A stretch of DNA of 64,000 nucleotides from Martelella lutilitoris (GTDB lineage: Bacteria; Pseudomonadota; Alphaproteobacteria; Rhizobiales; Rhizobiaceae), in the NCBI RefSeq assembly GCF_016598595.1, contig NZ_CP066786.1, positions 3,061,501 through 3,125,500 on the forward strand. The letters run 5' to 3'. A program made the translations under genes and the position numbers. Positions 15,475 to 23,948 of this stretch are shown here, piece by piece; positions within the stretch are counted from its first letter, which is position 1, and every line of letters begins with the position of its first letter. A model generated the notes under the pieces. It had not been told where the DNA came from, ran no database searches, and saw only the letters and a program-made list of their open reading frames with translations.

Positions 15475-16056
15475 CTATTTCTGCCCCCAGCCGGTGCTTT
15501 CCCCGCCCGATAGATAGGCCAGTTCGGCGCGGGTCGAGCGCCGCTTCAGGATCGGATTGCGATGGGGAAAACGGCCGAACCGGGCAATCACCTCCCGGTG
15601 GCTTTCGGCATAGGACGAGAACTCCTCATTGCCGAGCGCGGCAAAGAGCGCTACCGAACGGTCCTGATCGGCAAGATTTTCGGAATGTTCGAAAGGCATG
15701 AAGAAAAACGCCCGACGGCTTTCGGCGACCTTTTCGTGGGCGCCGCTGGCGATCGCCAGCTTCGCTTCCCGGAGCGCCAGCATGTCGGTGGCAAAGGCCA
15801 TGGGCGTTGCGCGGTAGATGTTGCGGGGAAACTGGTCGAGCACGATCACGGCCGCAAGCTGGGCCTCGGGCGTTGCCCGCCAGGCTCCGTCGACATCGCG
15901 CGCCAGCGCCCGGTGGGTGGCAAAGAAACGGTAGAGGATGGCGTTGTCGAGAGCCGCCACATCGTCGGGCTGGAACCAGTCTTTCGGCGTCAGTTCGTCA
16001 AACCAGAATGAAAGCACCTGATCGGGGCTGGCGACGGTTTCGATGAACTCACTCAT
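15475..16056 (-). CDS. DUF924 family protein
   Basis: The 193-residue soluble protein belongs to the DUF924 family, of unknown biochemical function and predicted TPR-like helical fold. Family hallmarks are VLSFWFDEL near the N-terminus, LDQFPRNIYR in the middle and FFFMPFEHSE, followed by FGRFPHRN near the C-terminus. The chosen ATG at 16056 starts MSEFIETVASP; the frame upstream of it has no family similarity. It lies 78 bases upstream of the channel gene on the same strand and may be in the same transcription unit, though nothing shows this directly. Confidence 0.88.
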   Translation of the reverse strand: MSEFIETVASPDQVLSFWFDELTPKDWFQPDDVAALDNAILYRFFATHRALARDVDGAWRATPEAQLAAVIVLDQFPRNIYRATPMAFATDMLALREAKLAIASGAHEKVAESRRAFFFMPFEHSENLADQDRSVALFAALGNEEFSSYAESHREVIARFGRFPHRNPILKRRSTRAELAYLSGGESTGWGQK

Positions 16057-16174
16057 GATTTTCCTTCCCGCGCACAATCGCGTGTGGCAGCGCATGGGAG
16101 CGCTTGCGTATGACTGGCGGGAACGATACATTTTCAGCCACATCCGCTCAAGCTAGTCATTTTAAGAGACACGA

Positions 16175-17242
16175 ATGTCTGAAACTGGGCCAACGGGCTC
16201 GCGGCGCGGCGTCACCGTCGTCACATCCCTGATATTCGTCATCCTGCTCCTGATCGCAATCCGCTGGGCGGGCGGCTTCCTGAAACCCGTGGCGCTTGCG
16301 CTGTTCATCATCGCCGTCACCTGGCCGATCAAGAACGCATTGCAGAAGGTCATGCCGCCGCTTCTCGCGCTGGCGATCACCGTTGTCAGCACGATTGTCG
16401 TCTTCGTCATCTTCGCGACGCTTGTCATCTGGGGCTTTTCCCGCATGGCGACATCGTTCGTCGACGCCGCCTGGCAATTGCAGGTCGCCTATCAGGACGC
16501 CGTCGCATGGCTCGGGGAGAAGGGCTTCTCCGTTGCAAGCTCGCTCAACGACATCTTCAATGTCGGCCTGATCGCCCGCACCGTGCGGCAGGTGACGGGA
16601 CAGGCGAGCACGACGCTCAGCTTCTGGCTGGTGGTGCTTGCCTATGTGGTTCTCGGCCTGACGGAGGTGGACAAGCTCCGCCAAAGGATCGCGGACCTCA
16701 ACAAGCCGGAATTCGCCTCCGCCGCGATCCGCATCGCCGATGCGACGGCCAAGAAATTCGGTCGCTACATGCTGGTGCGCACCCAGATGAGCGCGATGAC
16801 CGGCGTGCTGTTCTGGAGTTCGGCTACGCTGACGGGTCTTGATTTTCCAGTCGAGTGGGGCGTGATCGCCTTCGCGCTCAACTACATCCCCTTCATCGGC
16901 TCGGTGATCGCCACCGTCTTTCCCTCGCTTTACGGCGTCATCCAGTTCGAGCACTGGGAAACGGCGCTGGCGCTGTTCGTCTGCCTCAACCTGATCCAGT
17001 TCATCATCGGCAATTACGTGGAGCCGATGGTGTCGGGTTCAACGCTGTCGATCTCGCCCTTCGTCGTGGTGTTCTCGATCTTCTTCTGGACCTTCATGTG
17101 GGGCCTGTTCGGCACATTTCTCGGCGTGCCGATCACGATCGCGCTTCTGACGGTGTGCGAGAACATTCCCTCGCTCAAATGGGTGGCCGATATCCTCGGC
17201 GGAGGGCCGAGACGCCGTGCCGCGGCCACCGCGAAGACCTGA
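16175..17242 (+). CDS. AI-2E family transporter (TqsA/PerM-like permease)
   Basis: This 355-residue membrane protein has a double hydrophobic hairpin at the N-terminus (about residues 15-85). A hydrophilic middle follows, then a C-terminal bundle with the family pattern ALNYIPFIGSVIATVFPSL near residue 235 and PLFGTFLGVP-like WGLFGTFLGVPITIAL near residue 310. Members export quorum signals or act as Na+/H+ antiporters; the substrate cannot be told from sequence. It abuts the convergent gene at 17243 with no spacer, so the two transcripts must overlap or end inside each other. Confidence 0.88.
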   Translation: MSETGPTGSRRGVTVVTSLIFVILLLIAIRWAGGFLKPVALALFIIAVTWPIKNALQKVMPPLLALAITVVSTIVVFVIFATLVIWGFSRMATSFVDAAWQLQVAYQDAVAWLGEKGFSVASSLNDIFNVGLIARTVRQVTGQASTTLSFWLVVLAYVVLGLTEVDKLRQRIADLNKPEFASAAIRIADATAKKFGRYMLVRTQMSAMTGVLFWSSATLTGLDFPVEWGVIAFALNYIPFIGSVIATVFPSLYGVIQFEHWETALALFVCLNLIQFIIGNYVEPMVSGSTLSISPFVVVFSIFFWTFMWGLFGTFLGVPITIALLTVCENIPSLKWVADILGGGPRRRAAATAKT

Positions 17243-17854
17243 TCACCACATGCTCTTGGCGGCGCGCTCCGGCCATTCCCGGTCATAGGCCTCAGCGTCG
17301 AAGGCCATCTCGCTTGCATCCTTCGTCATCTCGCCGGCGCTCGGCAGGGACTTGGGATCGACGAGACGCTCGGAACTCCACAATGCCGAACGGATCAGCG
17401 CGCGGGCGCACTGGAAATAGACTTCGGCGATCGTCACCACGATTACGCTACGGGGATGCCTGCCTTCCGTTTCAAAGCTTTCGAGAAGCGCCGGTTCGAC
17501 GGCGACCACCGCCCGACCGTTGATCCGCAGCGTGTTGTTTGAGCCGGGCACCATGAACAGCAGGGCAACGCGCGGATCGCGCACGATATTGGCAAGCGAG
17601 TCGGTCCGGTTGTTGCCGCGCCAGTCAGGCAAAAGCACCGTCTTCTCATCCGCGATGCGGACCACCGCGCCATCATCGCCGCGCGGCGAGCAATCGAGTC
17701 CTTCCGGTCCCGCCGTCGCCAGCGCCAGGAAGGGCGATGCTTCGATCCAGCGCCTGTAGGCCGGCGTCAGCGCCGGCGCCACCTTGGCGCGTGCAGCCTG
17801 CCCGGGTTCTCCGTAGAGCGCCCGCAATTCCGCAACGGTCGTAACGGTCTTCAT
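17243..17854 (-). CDS. Pyridoxamine 5'-phosphate oxidase-like FMN-binding protein (MSMEG_1061-type)
   Basis: The 203-residue protein has the split-barrel fold of flavin-binding PNPOx-like enzymes. Typical segments are PFLALATAGPEGLDCSPRGD near residue 42 and LLPDWRGNNRTDSLANI. They are followed by DPRVALLFMVPGSNNTLRINGRA. This subfamily is not the true PdxH; members bind FMN or F420 and their substrates are mostly unknown. The start has a GAGGA ribosome site. Its stop codon lies directly against the stop of the convergent AI-2E-type gene. Upstream it meets a partial copy of the CTAG-ended repeat. Confidence 0.85.
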   Translation of the reverse strand: MKTVTTVAELRALYGEPGQAARAKVAPALTPAYRRWIEASPFLALATAGPEGLDCSPRGDDGAVVRIADEKTVLLPDWRGNNRTDSLANIVRDPRVALLFMVPGSNNTLRINGRAVVAVEPALLESFETEGRHPRSVIVVTIAEVYFQCARALIRSALWSSERLVDPKSLPSAGEMTKDASEMAFDAEAYDREWPERAAKSMW

Positions 17855-17869
17855 GTCGTCCTCTTTCGT

Positions 17870-17900
17870 CTAGCGCATCGTGCCTTGTGCGTCCGAATGG
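17870..17900 (+). repeat. Short internally deleted copy of the CTAG-ended palindromic repeat
   Basis: The sequence begins CTAGCGCATCG and runs into CTTGTGCGTCCGAATGG, matching both ends of the longer copies at 38745-38834 and 42089-42174. The central hairpin and A/T-rich segment are missing. It sits between the start of the PNPOx-like gene and the stop of the DUF971 gene. Confidence 0.6.
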
Positions 17901-17912
17901 GCGCACAGCGCT

Positions 17913-18284
17913 CTAGCGCGGCCTTTCCGCCCTGTCGCGGGTCATGCCCTTTTTCGCAAGCTTGGCCTCGTAATCGGCAAACATCCGCGCGCCGTCCTCG
18001 CCGAGTTCCCTCAGATAGGTCCAGGTATAGATGCCGCTGTCATGCATGTCGTCAAAGCCGATGCGGATGGCGTAATTGCCGGCGGGCGCGACCGTCATGA
18101 TCTCCACATTGCGCTTGCCGGGCACCGTCACCGCCTGTCCGGGGCCATGCCCCTTGACCTCGGCCGAGGGCGAGAGCACGCGCAGCATTTCGGCGGCAAG
18201 CGCAAAACGCGCGCCGTCCTCGAAGGAGACCGTCAGCGTCTTGCGGTCCCGCGAGACGCGGATTTCGGTGGGGGTCGCGGTCAT
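17913..18284 (-). CDS. DUF971 domain protein (gamma-butyrobetaine hydroxylase-like N-terminal domain)
   Basis: This 123-residue protein is a stand-alone DUF971 domain. Recognisable segments are PTEIRVSRDRKTLTVSFEDG at the N-terminus, VTVPGKRNVEIMTVAPAGNY in the middle and FDDMHDSGIYTWTYLRELG, which is highly conserved in the family. In eukaryotes the domain precedes gamma-butyrobetaine hydroxylase. In bacteria it occurs alone, often near genes for molybdenum or iron-sulfur cofactors, and its role is unresolved. Here moaA begins 100 bases away on the opposite strand, so a shared divergent promoter region is plausible. Confidence 0.9.
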   Translation of the reverse strand: MTATPTEIRVSRDRKTLTVSFEDGARFALAAEMLRVLSPSAEVKGHGPGQAVTVPGKRNVEIMTVAPAGNYAIRIGFDDMHDSGIYTWTYLRELGEDGARMFADYEAKLAKKGMTRDRAERPR

Positions 18285-18383
18285 GGTCCATCCCGGCGGT
18301 TCGACAAATCACGCGGCTGTGTTTCGCACTTCACTTGACGCTTGCCAAGGCCCGTTCCATGTTCCGGGCAAGGAGAAGTTCCG

Positions 18384-19427
18384 GTGAACCAGCATATCGT
18401 ACACAAACAGCCCGTCGCGGACCGGCCGAGGCCGATGGTCGACCCCTTCGGCCGGCAGATCACATATTTGCGCGTTTCGGTGACGGATCGCTGCGATTTC
18501 CGCTGCACCTATTGCATGGCCGAAAACATGACATTTCTGCCCAAGCGCGACCTTCTGACGCTGGAGGAGTTGGAACGGCTCTGCAACGCCTTCATCGACA
18601 AGGGCGTGCGCAAACTGCGGCTGACCGGCGGCGAGCCGCTGATGCGTAAGAATGTGATGCAGCTGATCCGCAATCTTGGACAGCGCATCGATGAAGGCGC
18701 GCTTGATGAGCTGACGCTGACGACCAACGGCTCGCAGCTTGCGCGCTTTGCCGACGATCTCCATGCCGCCGGCGTGCGCCGCATCAATGTCTCGCTCGAC
18801 ACGCTCGACCCGCAGAAATTCCGCGAGATCACCCGCTGGGGCGATTTCCACAAGGTGATGGCCGGGCTGGAAGCCGCTCGCAAGGCAGGCCTCAAGGTCA
18901 AGCTCAACGCTGTTGCGCTTGCCGGCTTCAACGAGCACGAAATTCCGGAACTCCTTCGCTTTGCCCACGATAACGGCATGGATCTGACGCTGATCGAGGC
19001 CATGCCGCTCGGCGAGGTCGATACCGACCGCTCCGCCCAGTATCTGCCTCTGAGCAAGGTCCGTCGCGACCTTCAGGAAAGGTTCACCCTCACCGATATT
19101 CCTCTGACAACCGGCGGCCCCGCGCGCTTCGTCACGGTTGCCGAGACCGGCGGCAAGCTCGGCTTCATCACGCCGCTGTCGCATAATTTCTGCGCGGCCT
19201 GCAACCGCGTGCGGCTGACCTGCACCGGCATGCTCTATCTCTGTCTCGGCCATGACGACAATGCCGACTTCCGCAAGGTGCTGCGCGACAATCCGGATGA
19301 TGACGCCATCCTGCATCGCGCGATCGACGCCGCCATCGCCAGGAAGCCGGAAGCGCATGATTTCGAACTCGATGAAACGCATTCGCGCGTCGCCGTCGCC
19401 CGTCACATGAGCATGACCGGCGGCTGA
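18384..19427 (+). CDS. moaA: GTP 3',8-cyclase MoaA (molybdenum cofactor biosynthesis)
   Basis: This 347-residue radical SAM enzyme converts GTP to 3',8-cyclo-7,8-dihydro-GTP, the first step of molybdenum cofactor synthesis. The N-terminal [4Fe-4S] cluster motif is Cys37-x3-Cys41-x2-Cys44 (CDFRCTYC). The C-terminal cluster is supplied by [12 protein letters not shown], and the conserved terminal Gly-Gly is present. I chose the GTG at 18384 because AAGGAGAAG lies just upstream; an ATG at 18342 has no such site. mobA lies about 1 kb downstream, which fits a cofactor cluster, but other moa genes are not in the window. Confidence 0.96.
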   Translation: MNQHIVHKQPVADRPRPMVDPFGRQITYLRVSVTDRCDFRCTYCMAENMTFLPKRDLLTLEELERLCNAFIDKGVRKLRLTGGEPLMRKNVMQLIRNLGQRIDEGALDELTLTTNGSQLARFADDLHAAGVRRINVSLDTLDPQKFREITRWGDFHKVMAGLEAARKAGLKVKLNAVALAGFNEHEIPELLRFAHDNGMDLTLIEAMPLGEVDTDRSAQYLPLSKVRRDLQERFTLTDIPLTTGGPARFVTVAETGGKLGFITPLSHNFCAACNRVRLTCTGMLYLCLGHDDNADFRKVLRDNPDDDAILHRAIDAAIARKPEAHDFELDETHSRVAVARHMSMTGG

Positions 19428-19507
19428 TCCGTTCGCAAGGCGTGACACAGGTCACTTCCATGTCTCGTTGATCGTCTATATGAACGAGAGATACGATAAC
19501 GAGACCA

Positions 19508-20470
19508 ATGATGCGCACCTCCTCCAATGTCACCGGCGCCGCCTTCATGATCGCGGCGATGGCCGGCTTTTCACTGACCGACGCGACCGCGAAACTTCTG
19601 ACCGAGGAAATCGGTCTCGGCCAGATCATGTTCGTCAGAGGGCTCATCCTCACCGCTTTCACGGTTTTGATCGCCTGGCGAAGCCGCGCGCTTTCTCGCC
19701 TGGGCGCGGTCTCCGACCGGCGCGTGATCGCGCGCAGCCTGTGCGAACTGGTTGCCGCCGTCGCCTTTCTCCAGGCGTTGAAGCAGATGCCGCTCGCCAA
19801 TGCCGCCTCAATCATACAGTGCCTGCCGCTTGCGGTGACGCTGGGCGCGGCGCTTTTCATGAAGGAGCCGGTCGGCTGGCGGCGCTGGAGCGCCATCATC
19901 GTCGGCTTTGTCGGCGTAATGATCATCATCCAGCCCGGTCCGGACGGCTTCCAGCAGGGCGCGGGCTATGCCGTGGTCGCCATGCTCGCGGCCTCAGCCA
20001 GGGACCTTCTGACCAAGACGATCCGCTCCGACGTTCCGGCCATCATCATCACGCTGGCAACCGCGGTGCTGCTGACGATCGGCGGCGCCGTGCTCGGCAC
20101 GATCGAGCAGGACTGGAGCATGATGAGCTGGCCGATCATGCTGAAGCTCGTGCTCGCCGCCCTCTTCCTCCTGTCCGGCTACCAGTTCGTCGTCTTTGCC
20201 GTGCGACTTGCCGATATTTCCTATATCGCGCCGTTCCGCTATGCCGGACTGCTGTGGGCGACGCTTCTGGGTATCCTCCTGTTCCGGACCTATCCGGACG
20301 TGAACGTGCTTGTCGGCGGCGCGATCGTCGTGTTGGCAGGGCTCTACTCCTTCTACCGCGAGCGCAAGAAGGGGCTTGAGCCGCTTGCCGAAACGGGTCA
20401 GCCGGTCGCCTCCGAAGGCGGCGGCCCGCTCGTCAGGGCGGAGGAAGACCTGCTGGAGGAGAGAAAATGA
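19508..20470 (+). CDS. EamA/DMT superfamily permease
   Basis: This 320-residue membrane protein is made of two EamA repeats, ten predicted helices in all. The motif EPVGWRRWSAIIVGFVGVMI at the end of the first repeat is typical. Family members export amino acids, metabolites or drugs, and the substrate here is unknown. It starts about 80 bases after moaA and its last four bases overlap the mobA start (ATGA), so it is translationally coupled to mobA. That coupling is unusual and suggests a link with molybdenum cofactor supply, though nothing in the protein itself shows this. Confidence 0.9.
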   Translation: MMRTSSNVTGAAFMIAAMAGFSLTDATAKLLTEEIGLGQIMFVRGLILTAFTVLIAWRSRALSRLGAVSDRRVIARSLCELVAAVAFLQALKQMPLANAASIIQCLPLAVTLGAALFMKEPVGWRRWSAIIVGFVGVMIIIQPGPDGFQQGAGYAVVAMLAASARDLLTKTIRSDVPAIIITLATAVLLTIGGAVLGTIEQDWSMMSWPIMLKLVLAALFLLSGYQFVVFAVRLADISYIAPFRYAGLLWATLLGILLFRTYPDVNVLVGGAIVVLAGLYSFYRERKKGLEPLAETGQPVASEGGGPLVRAEEDLLEERK

Positions 20471-21093
20471 CGCCGCTTCCCGCCGTCATCCTCGCCGGCG
20501 GCGCGTCGCGACGCATGGGCGCGGACAAGGCGATGCTGATGCTTGAGGGCGAGACGCTGCTGCGTCGCGCCCATCGCCGGATCGCACGCCAGGCCAGGCC
20601 GGTTCTCGTCAGCCGTCACGGCGATGACCTGTCCGCGCTGCCCGACGCCACCATTATCCGCGACGCCGCCAGCGCGCATGAGGGCCCGCTTGCCGGTATT
20701 CTCGCCGCCCTTGCCCACCTTCGCGCGCATGCGCCCTGGGCGACGCACATGGTCTCGATCGCCGTCGACACGCCCTTCTTCCCGGCCGATCTCGCTGGAC
20801 GCCTGTCCGCCGCCGGGCCCTCGCCCGACACGATCGTGCTTGCCCGCTCGGCAGGCCGCATCCATCCGGTCTTCGCCCTCTGGCCGCTTGCGCTGCGCGA
20901 CGCGCTTTCGAACTGGCTTGCCTCGGGCTCCAACCGGAGACTGATGGATTTCGTCTCGGACCACCCATGCCGCACCGTCGACTTCCCGCCGATTTCGACG
21001 GAGGACGGCGCGGTCGATCCGTTCTTCAACATCAACACGCCGGGTGATCTCGACGCCGCCCGCCGAATGGCAAAACGGGTCACCGACGCCTGA
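20467..21093 (+). CDS. mobA: Molybdenum cofactor guanylyltransferase MobA
   Basis: This 208-residue enzyme transfers GMP to molybdopterin to form the guanine dinucleotide cofactor used by DMSO-reductase-family enzymes. The nucleotide-binding motif LAGGASRRMGADKAML is at residues 9-24. HEGPLAGILAAL and VDTPFF (the metal-binding aspartate) follow, with FFNINTPGDL at the C-terminus. It overlaps the upstream permease gene by ATGA. Length and motif order are normal, so identity is firm. Confidence 0.95.
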   Translation: MTPLPAVILAGGASRRMGADKAMLMLEGETLLRRAHRRIARQARPVLVSRHGDDLSALPDATIIRDAASAHEGPLAGILAALAHLRAHAPWATHMVSIAVDTPFFPADLAGRLSAAGPSPDTIVLARSAGRIHPVFALWPLALRDALSNWLASGSNRRLMDFVSDHPCRTVDFPPISTEDGAVDPFFNINTPGDLDAARRMAKRVTDA

Positions 21094-21147
21094 ACGCTGT
21101 TGCGCCGCGCGCGATCCCGGCATAGAGCATGGCGGAAAGACAACGGG

Positions 21148-21978
21148 ATGACCGTAATGGCGCGCAAGATCGACGAGGAAAAACTGGCAAAGGCCTATAA
21201 CCGGGCGCTCTCGCTTGAAAAGGCGGGCAAGCTCGCCGAAGCGGCGGACGCCTACCGCGCGGTTCTGGCGATCGACCCGGACGACCATGGCGGCGCTGCC
21301 GTGCGTCTTGCCGCGATGGGCTTCGGCGAAGCGCCGAAAAAGGCGCCGGACGCCTATGTCGAGACGCTGTTCGATCAGCATGCCGAGGATTTCGAGGATA
21401 TTCTCGTCGACCAGCTCGGCTATTGCGTGCCGATGATCATGCGCCAGCGCTTTCAGACGCTTGCGCTCGGACCGTTCGCGCGCATGCTCGACCTCGGCTG
21501 CGGCACAGGGCTTGGCGCCAGCGCGCTCGGCGATATGGCGGAAGATATCACCGGGCTCGACATTTCGGAGAAAATGGTCGAGATCGCCTACGAGAAGGAG
21601 CTCTACGACACCCTGTTTGTCGCGGAAGTCGAGGAGTTCCTGCATGACGACGGCGAAGAGAGATTCGACCTGATCATCGCCGCCGACGTGCTGCCCTATC
21701 TCGGCACGCTCGACGCGTTTTTCTCAGGCGCGGCGAAAAGCACGGCCGGCGGCGGCATCCTCGCCTTTTCCGCTGAAACCCTGCCGGATGACGTGTTCGC
21801 CGGGCGCGACTACATGGTCGCGCCGCATCACCGTTTCGCGCACAGCCTCGCCTATCTTTCCGCAAGCCTCGCAAAGGCCGGGTTCCGGACGGTCGAGGTG
21901 ACAGACATCAACGTCCGTTTCGAGAACGGAAAGCCGACGCCGGGTTACCTGGTGATCGCCCGCTATTCCGACGTGTGA
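21148..21978 (+). CDS. Class I SAM-dependent methyltransferase with N-terminal TPR-like segment
   Basis: The 276-residue protein starts with a tetratricopeptide-like stretch (about residues 8-50, AYNRALSLEKAGKLAEAADAY). A methyltransferase domain follows, with the SAM-binding glycine motif MLDLGCGTGLGA near residue 115 and ITGLDISEKM. This is the layout of the predicted TPR-containing methyltransferases of COG4976, whose substrates are unknown. The ATG at 21148 is favoured over upstream codons of non-coding character; 21157 is also possible. Its last 16 bases overlap the convergent yidD gene. Confidence 0.87.
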   Translation: MTVMARKIDEEKLAKAYNRALSLEKAGKLAEAADAYRAVLAIDPDDHGGAAVRLAAMGFGEAPKKAPDAYVETLFDQHAEDFEDILVDQLGYCVPMIMRQRFQTLALGPFARMLDLGCGTGLGASALGDMAEDITGLDISEKMVEIAYEKELYDTLFVAEVEEFLHDDGEERFDLIIAADVLPYLGTLDAFFSGAAKSTAGGGILAFSAETLPDDVFAGRDYMVAPHHRFAHSLAYLSASLAKAGFRTVEVTDINVRFENGKPTPGYLVIARYSDV

Positions 21979-22319
21979 GAGCGACGCCCGGCGGAGAAAA
22001 AACGCCACGGCGTATACCAGCGCCAGTCAGGGTCCAGCGTCTCGGGCACGGGGTCGAAACCGTGGGTGCCGCCGGGCCCGCAGCGCCCCACGCGGAAGAG
22101 CGTGAGAAAGCCGCCCGCCCAGAGCCCGTGGCGGGCGATCGCCTCGTAACCATATTCCGAACAGGTCGGCAGGTGCCGGCAGGACTGGCCGATCAGGCTG
22201 GAGAATGTCAGTTGGTAGAAGCGGATGAAGGCCAGGCCGAACATGCGGCCGGGGGTCTTGCGGAACGGGCCGTGCCAGTTGCGTGAAGACGACTTTTTCC
22301 CGCCATGGCGCTCACACAT
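21963..22319 (-). CDS. yidD: Membrane protein insertion efficiency factor YidD
   Basis: This 118-residue protein assists YidC in inserting inner-membrane proteins. The family core is clear: an amphipathic membrane-binding segment, IRFYQLTFSSLIGQSCRHLP, then TCSEYGYEAIARHG and GRCGPGGTHGFDPVP. Positions of the three cysteines are conserved. The start at 22319 (MCERHGGKK) overlaps the end of the NifU-like gene by eight bases, which suggests coupling. In many bacteria yidD lies by rnpA and yidC; here it is unlinked, as is common in this order. The C-terminus overlaps the convergent methyltransferase gene. Confidence 0.93.
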   Translation of the reverse strand: MCERHGGKKSSSRNWHGPFRKTPGRMFGLAFIRFYQLTFSSLIGQSCRHLPTCSEYGYEAIARHGLWAGGFLTLFRVGRCGPGGTHGFDPVPETLDPDWRWYTPWRFFSAGRRSHTSE

Positions 22320-22773
22320 CGCTTCGGACGGCCTCCTGCTTCTCCGACGCGGCGGCATCCAGTTCATCAAGCGCCTTCACCAGGGCCTCGAAGGTCAGCA
22401 TCACCGAGGCGTGGCGGGCCGGATAGTCCCTGACTGGCAGCAGACAGCGCATTTCGGCAAACCGTCCGTCGGGGCCTTCGCCGCCCTGCTTCAGCATTTC
22501 GCGCATCGCGTCGCGCGCCGTGCGGATCTCGTCAGGCGTCGCGCCGATGACCGACGCGGCCATGATCGCCGAGGACGCCTGGCCGAGCGCGCAGGCCTTC
22601 ACCTCATGGGAGAAATCGCTGACGGCCCCGTCCGCGAGCTTCACATAGACCGTCAGCCGCGAGCCGCACAGCCTGGAATGGGCCGAGGCGCTGGCATCGG
22701 CGGCGTCCAGAACCCCCAGCCGGGTGACATTGCCGGCATGGCCGAGGATGCGCGCGGAGTAGATATCGTCCAT
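22312..22773 (-). CDS. IscU/NifU-like iron-sulfur cluster scaffold protein
   Basis: This 153-residue protein has the SufU/IscU fold with three candidate cluster ligands: the cysteine in SRLCGSRL, the one in KACALGQASSA and the one in MRCLLPVRDYPARHAS. The pattern fits a scaffold on which [Fe-S] clusters are assembled. The start (MDDIYSARILGHAGN) is the usual one for this alphaproteobacterial subgroup. It is translationally linked to yidD downstream, and hisI diverges upstream. No cysteine desulfurase is nearby, so which cluster pathway it serves is open. Confidence 0.87.
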   Translation of the reverse strand: MDDIYSARILGHAGNVTRLGVLDAADASASAHSRLCGSRLTVYVKLADGAVSDFSHEVKACALGQASSAIMAASVIGATPDEIRTARDAMREMLKQGGEGPDGRFAEMRCLLPVRDYPARHASVMLTFEALVKALDELDAAASEKQEAVRSDV

Positions 22774-22923
22774 GGTCGCTTTCCGTAAGGCCCTGCCCGA
22801 AGAAGGCGGACCGCGATGACTTGCTACAGGAAAACATGGGCGTTCGGCAAGTCCGCGGCAAGGCCGGCGGATTGCAAAGCCGTCGCGCACGGTCTATCAA
22901 CGCCGGCAGGAAAAGGCCCGGCA

Positions 22924-23385
22924 ATGACAGGAAAAACCATGCCGCACTTCTCAAAACCGCCGCAGGACAAGGCCCTGCTCGACGAGGCGACCATTTTCAC
23001 CCCGCGCTTCGATGACAAGGGGCTGATCACGGCGGTCGTCATCGACGTCCGCGACAATGCGGTGCTGATGCTCGCCCATATGAACGCCGAGGCGCTGTCG
23101 CTGACGCTCGAGACCGGCTTTGCCCATTATTACAGCCGGTCGCGCAATGCGATCTGGAAGAAGGGGGAAACCTCCGGCAACCTGCAGAAGGTGGAACAGG
23201 TCGTGACCGATTGCGATCAGGACGCGGTCCTGCTGAAGGTCTCCATGACCGGCCATGCCGCCGCCTGCCACACCGGCCGGCGATCCTGTTTCTATCGCGC
23301 CGTGACGATCGAAAACGGCGCCGCCGCCCTCGCTAGCATCGACGATGACCGCGCTTTCGATCCCGCAAAAGTCTACGGCAAGTAG
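22924..23385 (+). CDS. hisI: Phosphoribosyl-AMP cyclohydrolase
   Basis: This 153-residue enzyme opens the adenine ring of phosphoribosyl-AMP in the third step of histidine synthesis. The signature [16 protein letters not shown] and the zinc ligands in CDQDA and [11 protein letters not shown] are intact. There is no phosphoribosyl-ATP pyrophosphatase domain, so it is the stand-alone form usual in alphaproteobacteria. The ATG at 22924 is chosen; a second ATG at 22939 (MPHFSKPP) is an equal candidate. It ends three bases from the convergent CBS gene. Confidence 0.95.
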   Translation: MTGKTMPHFSKPPQDKALLDEATIFTPRFDDKGLITAVVIDVRDNAVLMLAHMNAEALSLTLETGFAHYYSRSRNAIWKKGETSGNLQKVEQVVTDCDQDAVLLKVSMTGHAAACHTGRRSCFYRAVTIENGAAALASIDDDRAFDPAKVYGK

Positions 23386-23388
23386 ATC

Positions 23389-23823
23389 TCAGCCGGCAAT
23401 ATAGGACTTGATGTGCTCGGCCTCCTGCTCGACCTCGCGGATGCGCGACTTGACCACGTCGCCGATCGAGATGATGCCGGCAAGCTTGCCATCGACTTCC
23501 ACCGGGACATGGCGGAAATGCCGCTTGGTCATCACCTCCATCAGTTCGTTGACCGTGGTACCTTCGTCGCAACGGTAGACATTATCCGTCATCTCCTGGG
23601 AAACGGGCGCTGACAGCGCCCGCGCGCCGTGCTTGCCGACGCAGGCCGCAAGATCGCGCTCGGTGAAAATGCCGGCGATCCTGCCCTCGTCATCAACGAT
23701 CACAACGGCGCCGATGCGGTTCTGGTGGAGAATGACCGCCACCTCGGAAATCGACGTCGGCGGCGGCGCGGTCACGACCGCCCTGCCCTTCTCGTCCAGT
23801 ATCATTCTGACAGTGATCGCCAT
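23389..23823 (-). CDS. CBS domain pair protein
   Basis: This 144-residue cytoplasmic protein consists of two CBS domains. The first includes VVIVDDEGRIAGIFTERDLA and the second includes VPVEVDGKLAGIISIGDVV. Such pairs bind adenosyl ligands (AMP, ATP or SAM) and act as energy sensors; small stand-alone forms have no fixed function. The ATG at 23823 follows a strong GAGGAGG ribosome site. It converges on hisI with a three-base gap. Confidence 0.9.
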   Translation of the reverse strand: MAITVRMILDEKGRAVVTAPPPTSISEVAVILHQNRIGAVVIVDDEGRIAGIFTERDLAACVGKHGARALSAPVSQEMTDNVYRCDEGTTVNELMEVMTKRHFRHVPVEVDGKLAGIISIGDVVKSRIREVEQEAEHIKSYIAG

Positions 23824-23948
23824 CAAAACCTCCTCGTTTTCGGCACCTTCTGCGCATCCCCCCTCCAGGGCGCTGCGCGGACAAATATGGTGCATGAGGA
23901 TTTGGGCGATTGCAAGAAAAGCGTGCCGGCGGCTCCTTCCCCGATGCG

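Noticed and set aside
17243..17854. True pyridoxamine 5'-phosphate oxidase (pdxH)
   Set aside because: The segments match the MSMEG_1061-type FMN-binding proteins and not PdxH; function was therefore left general.
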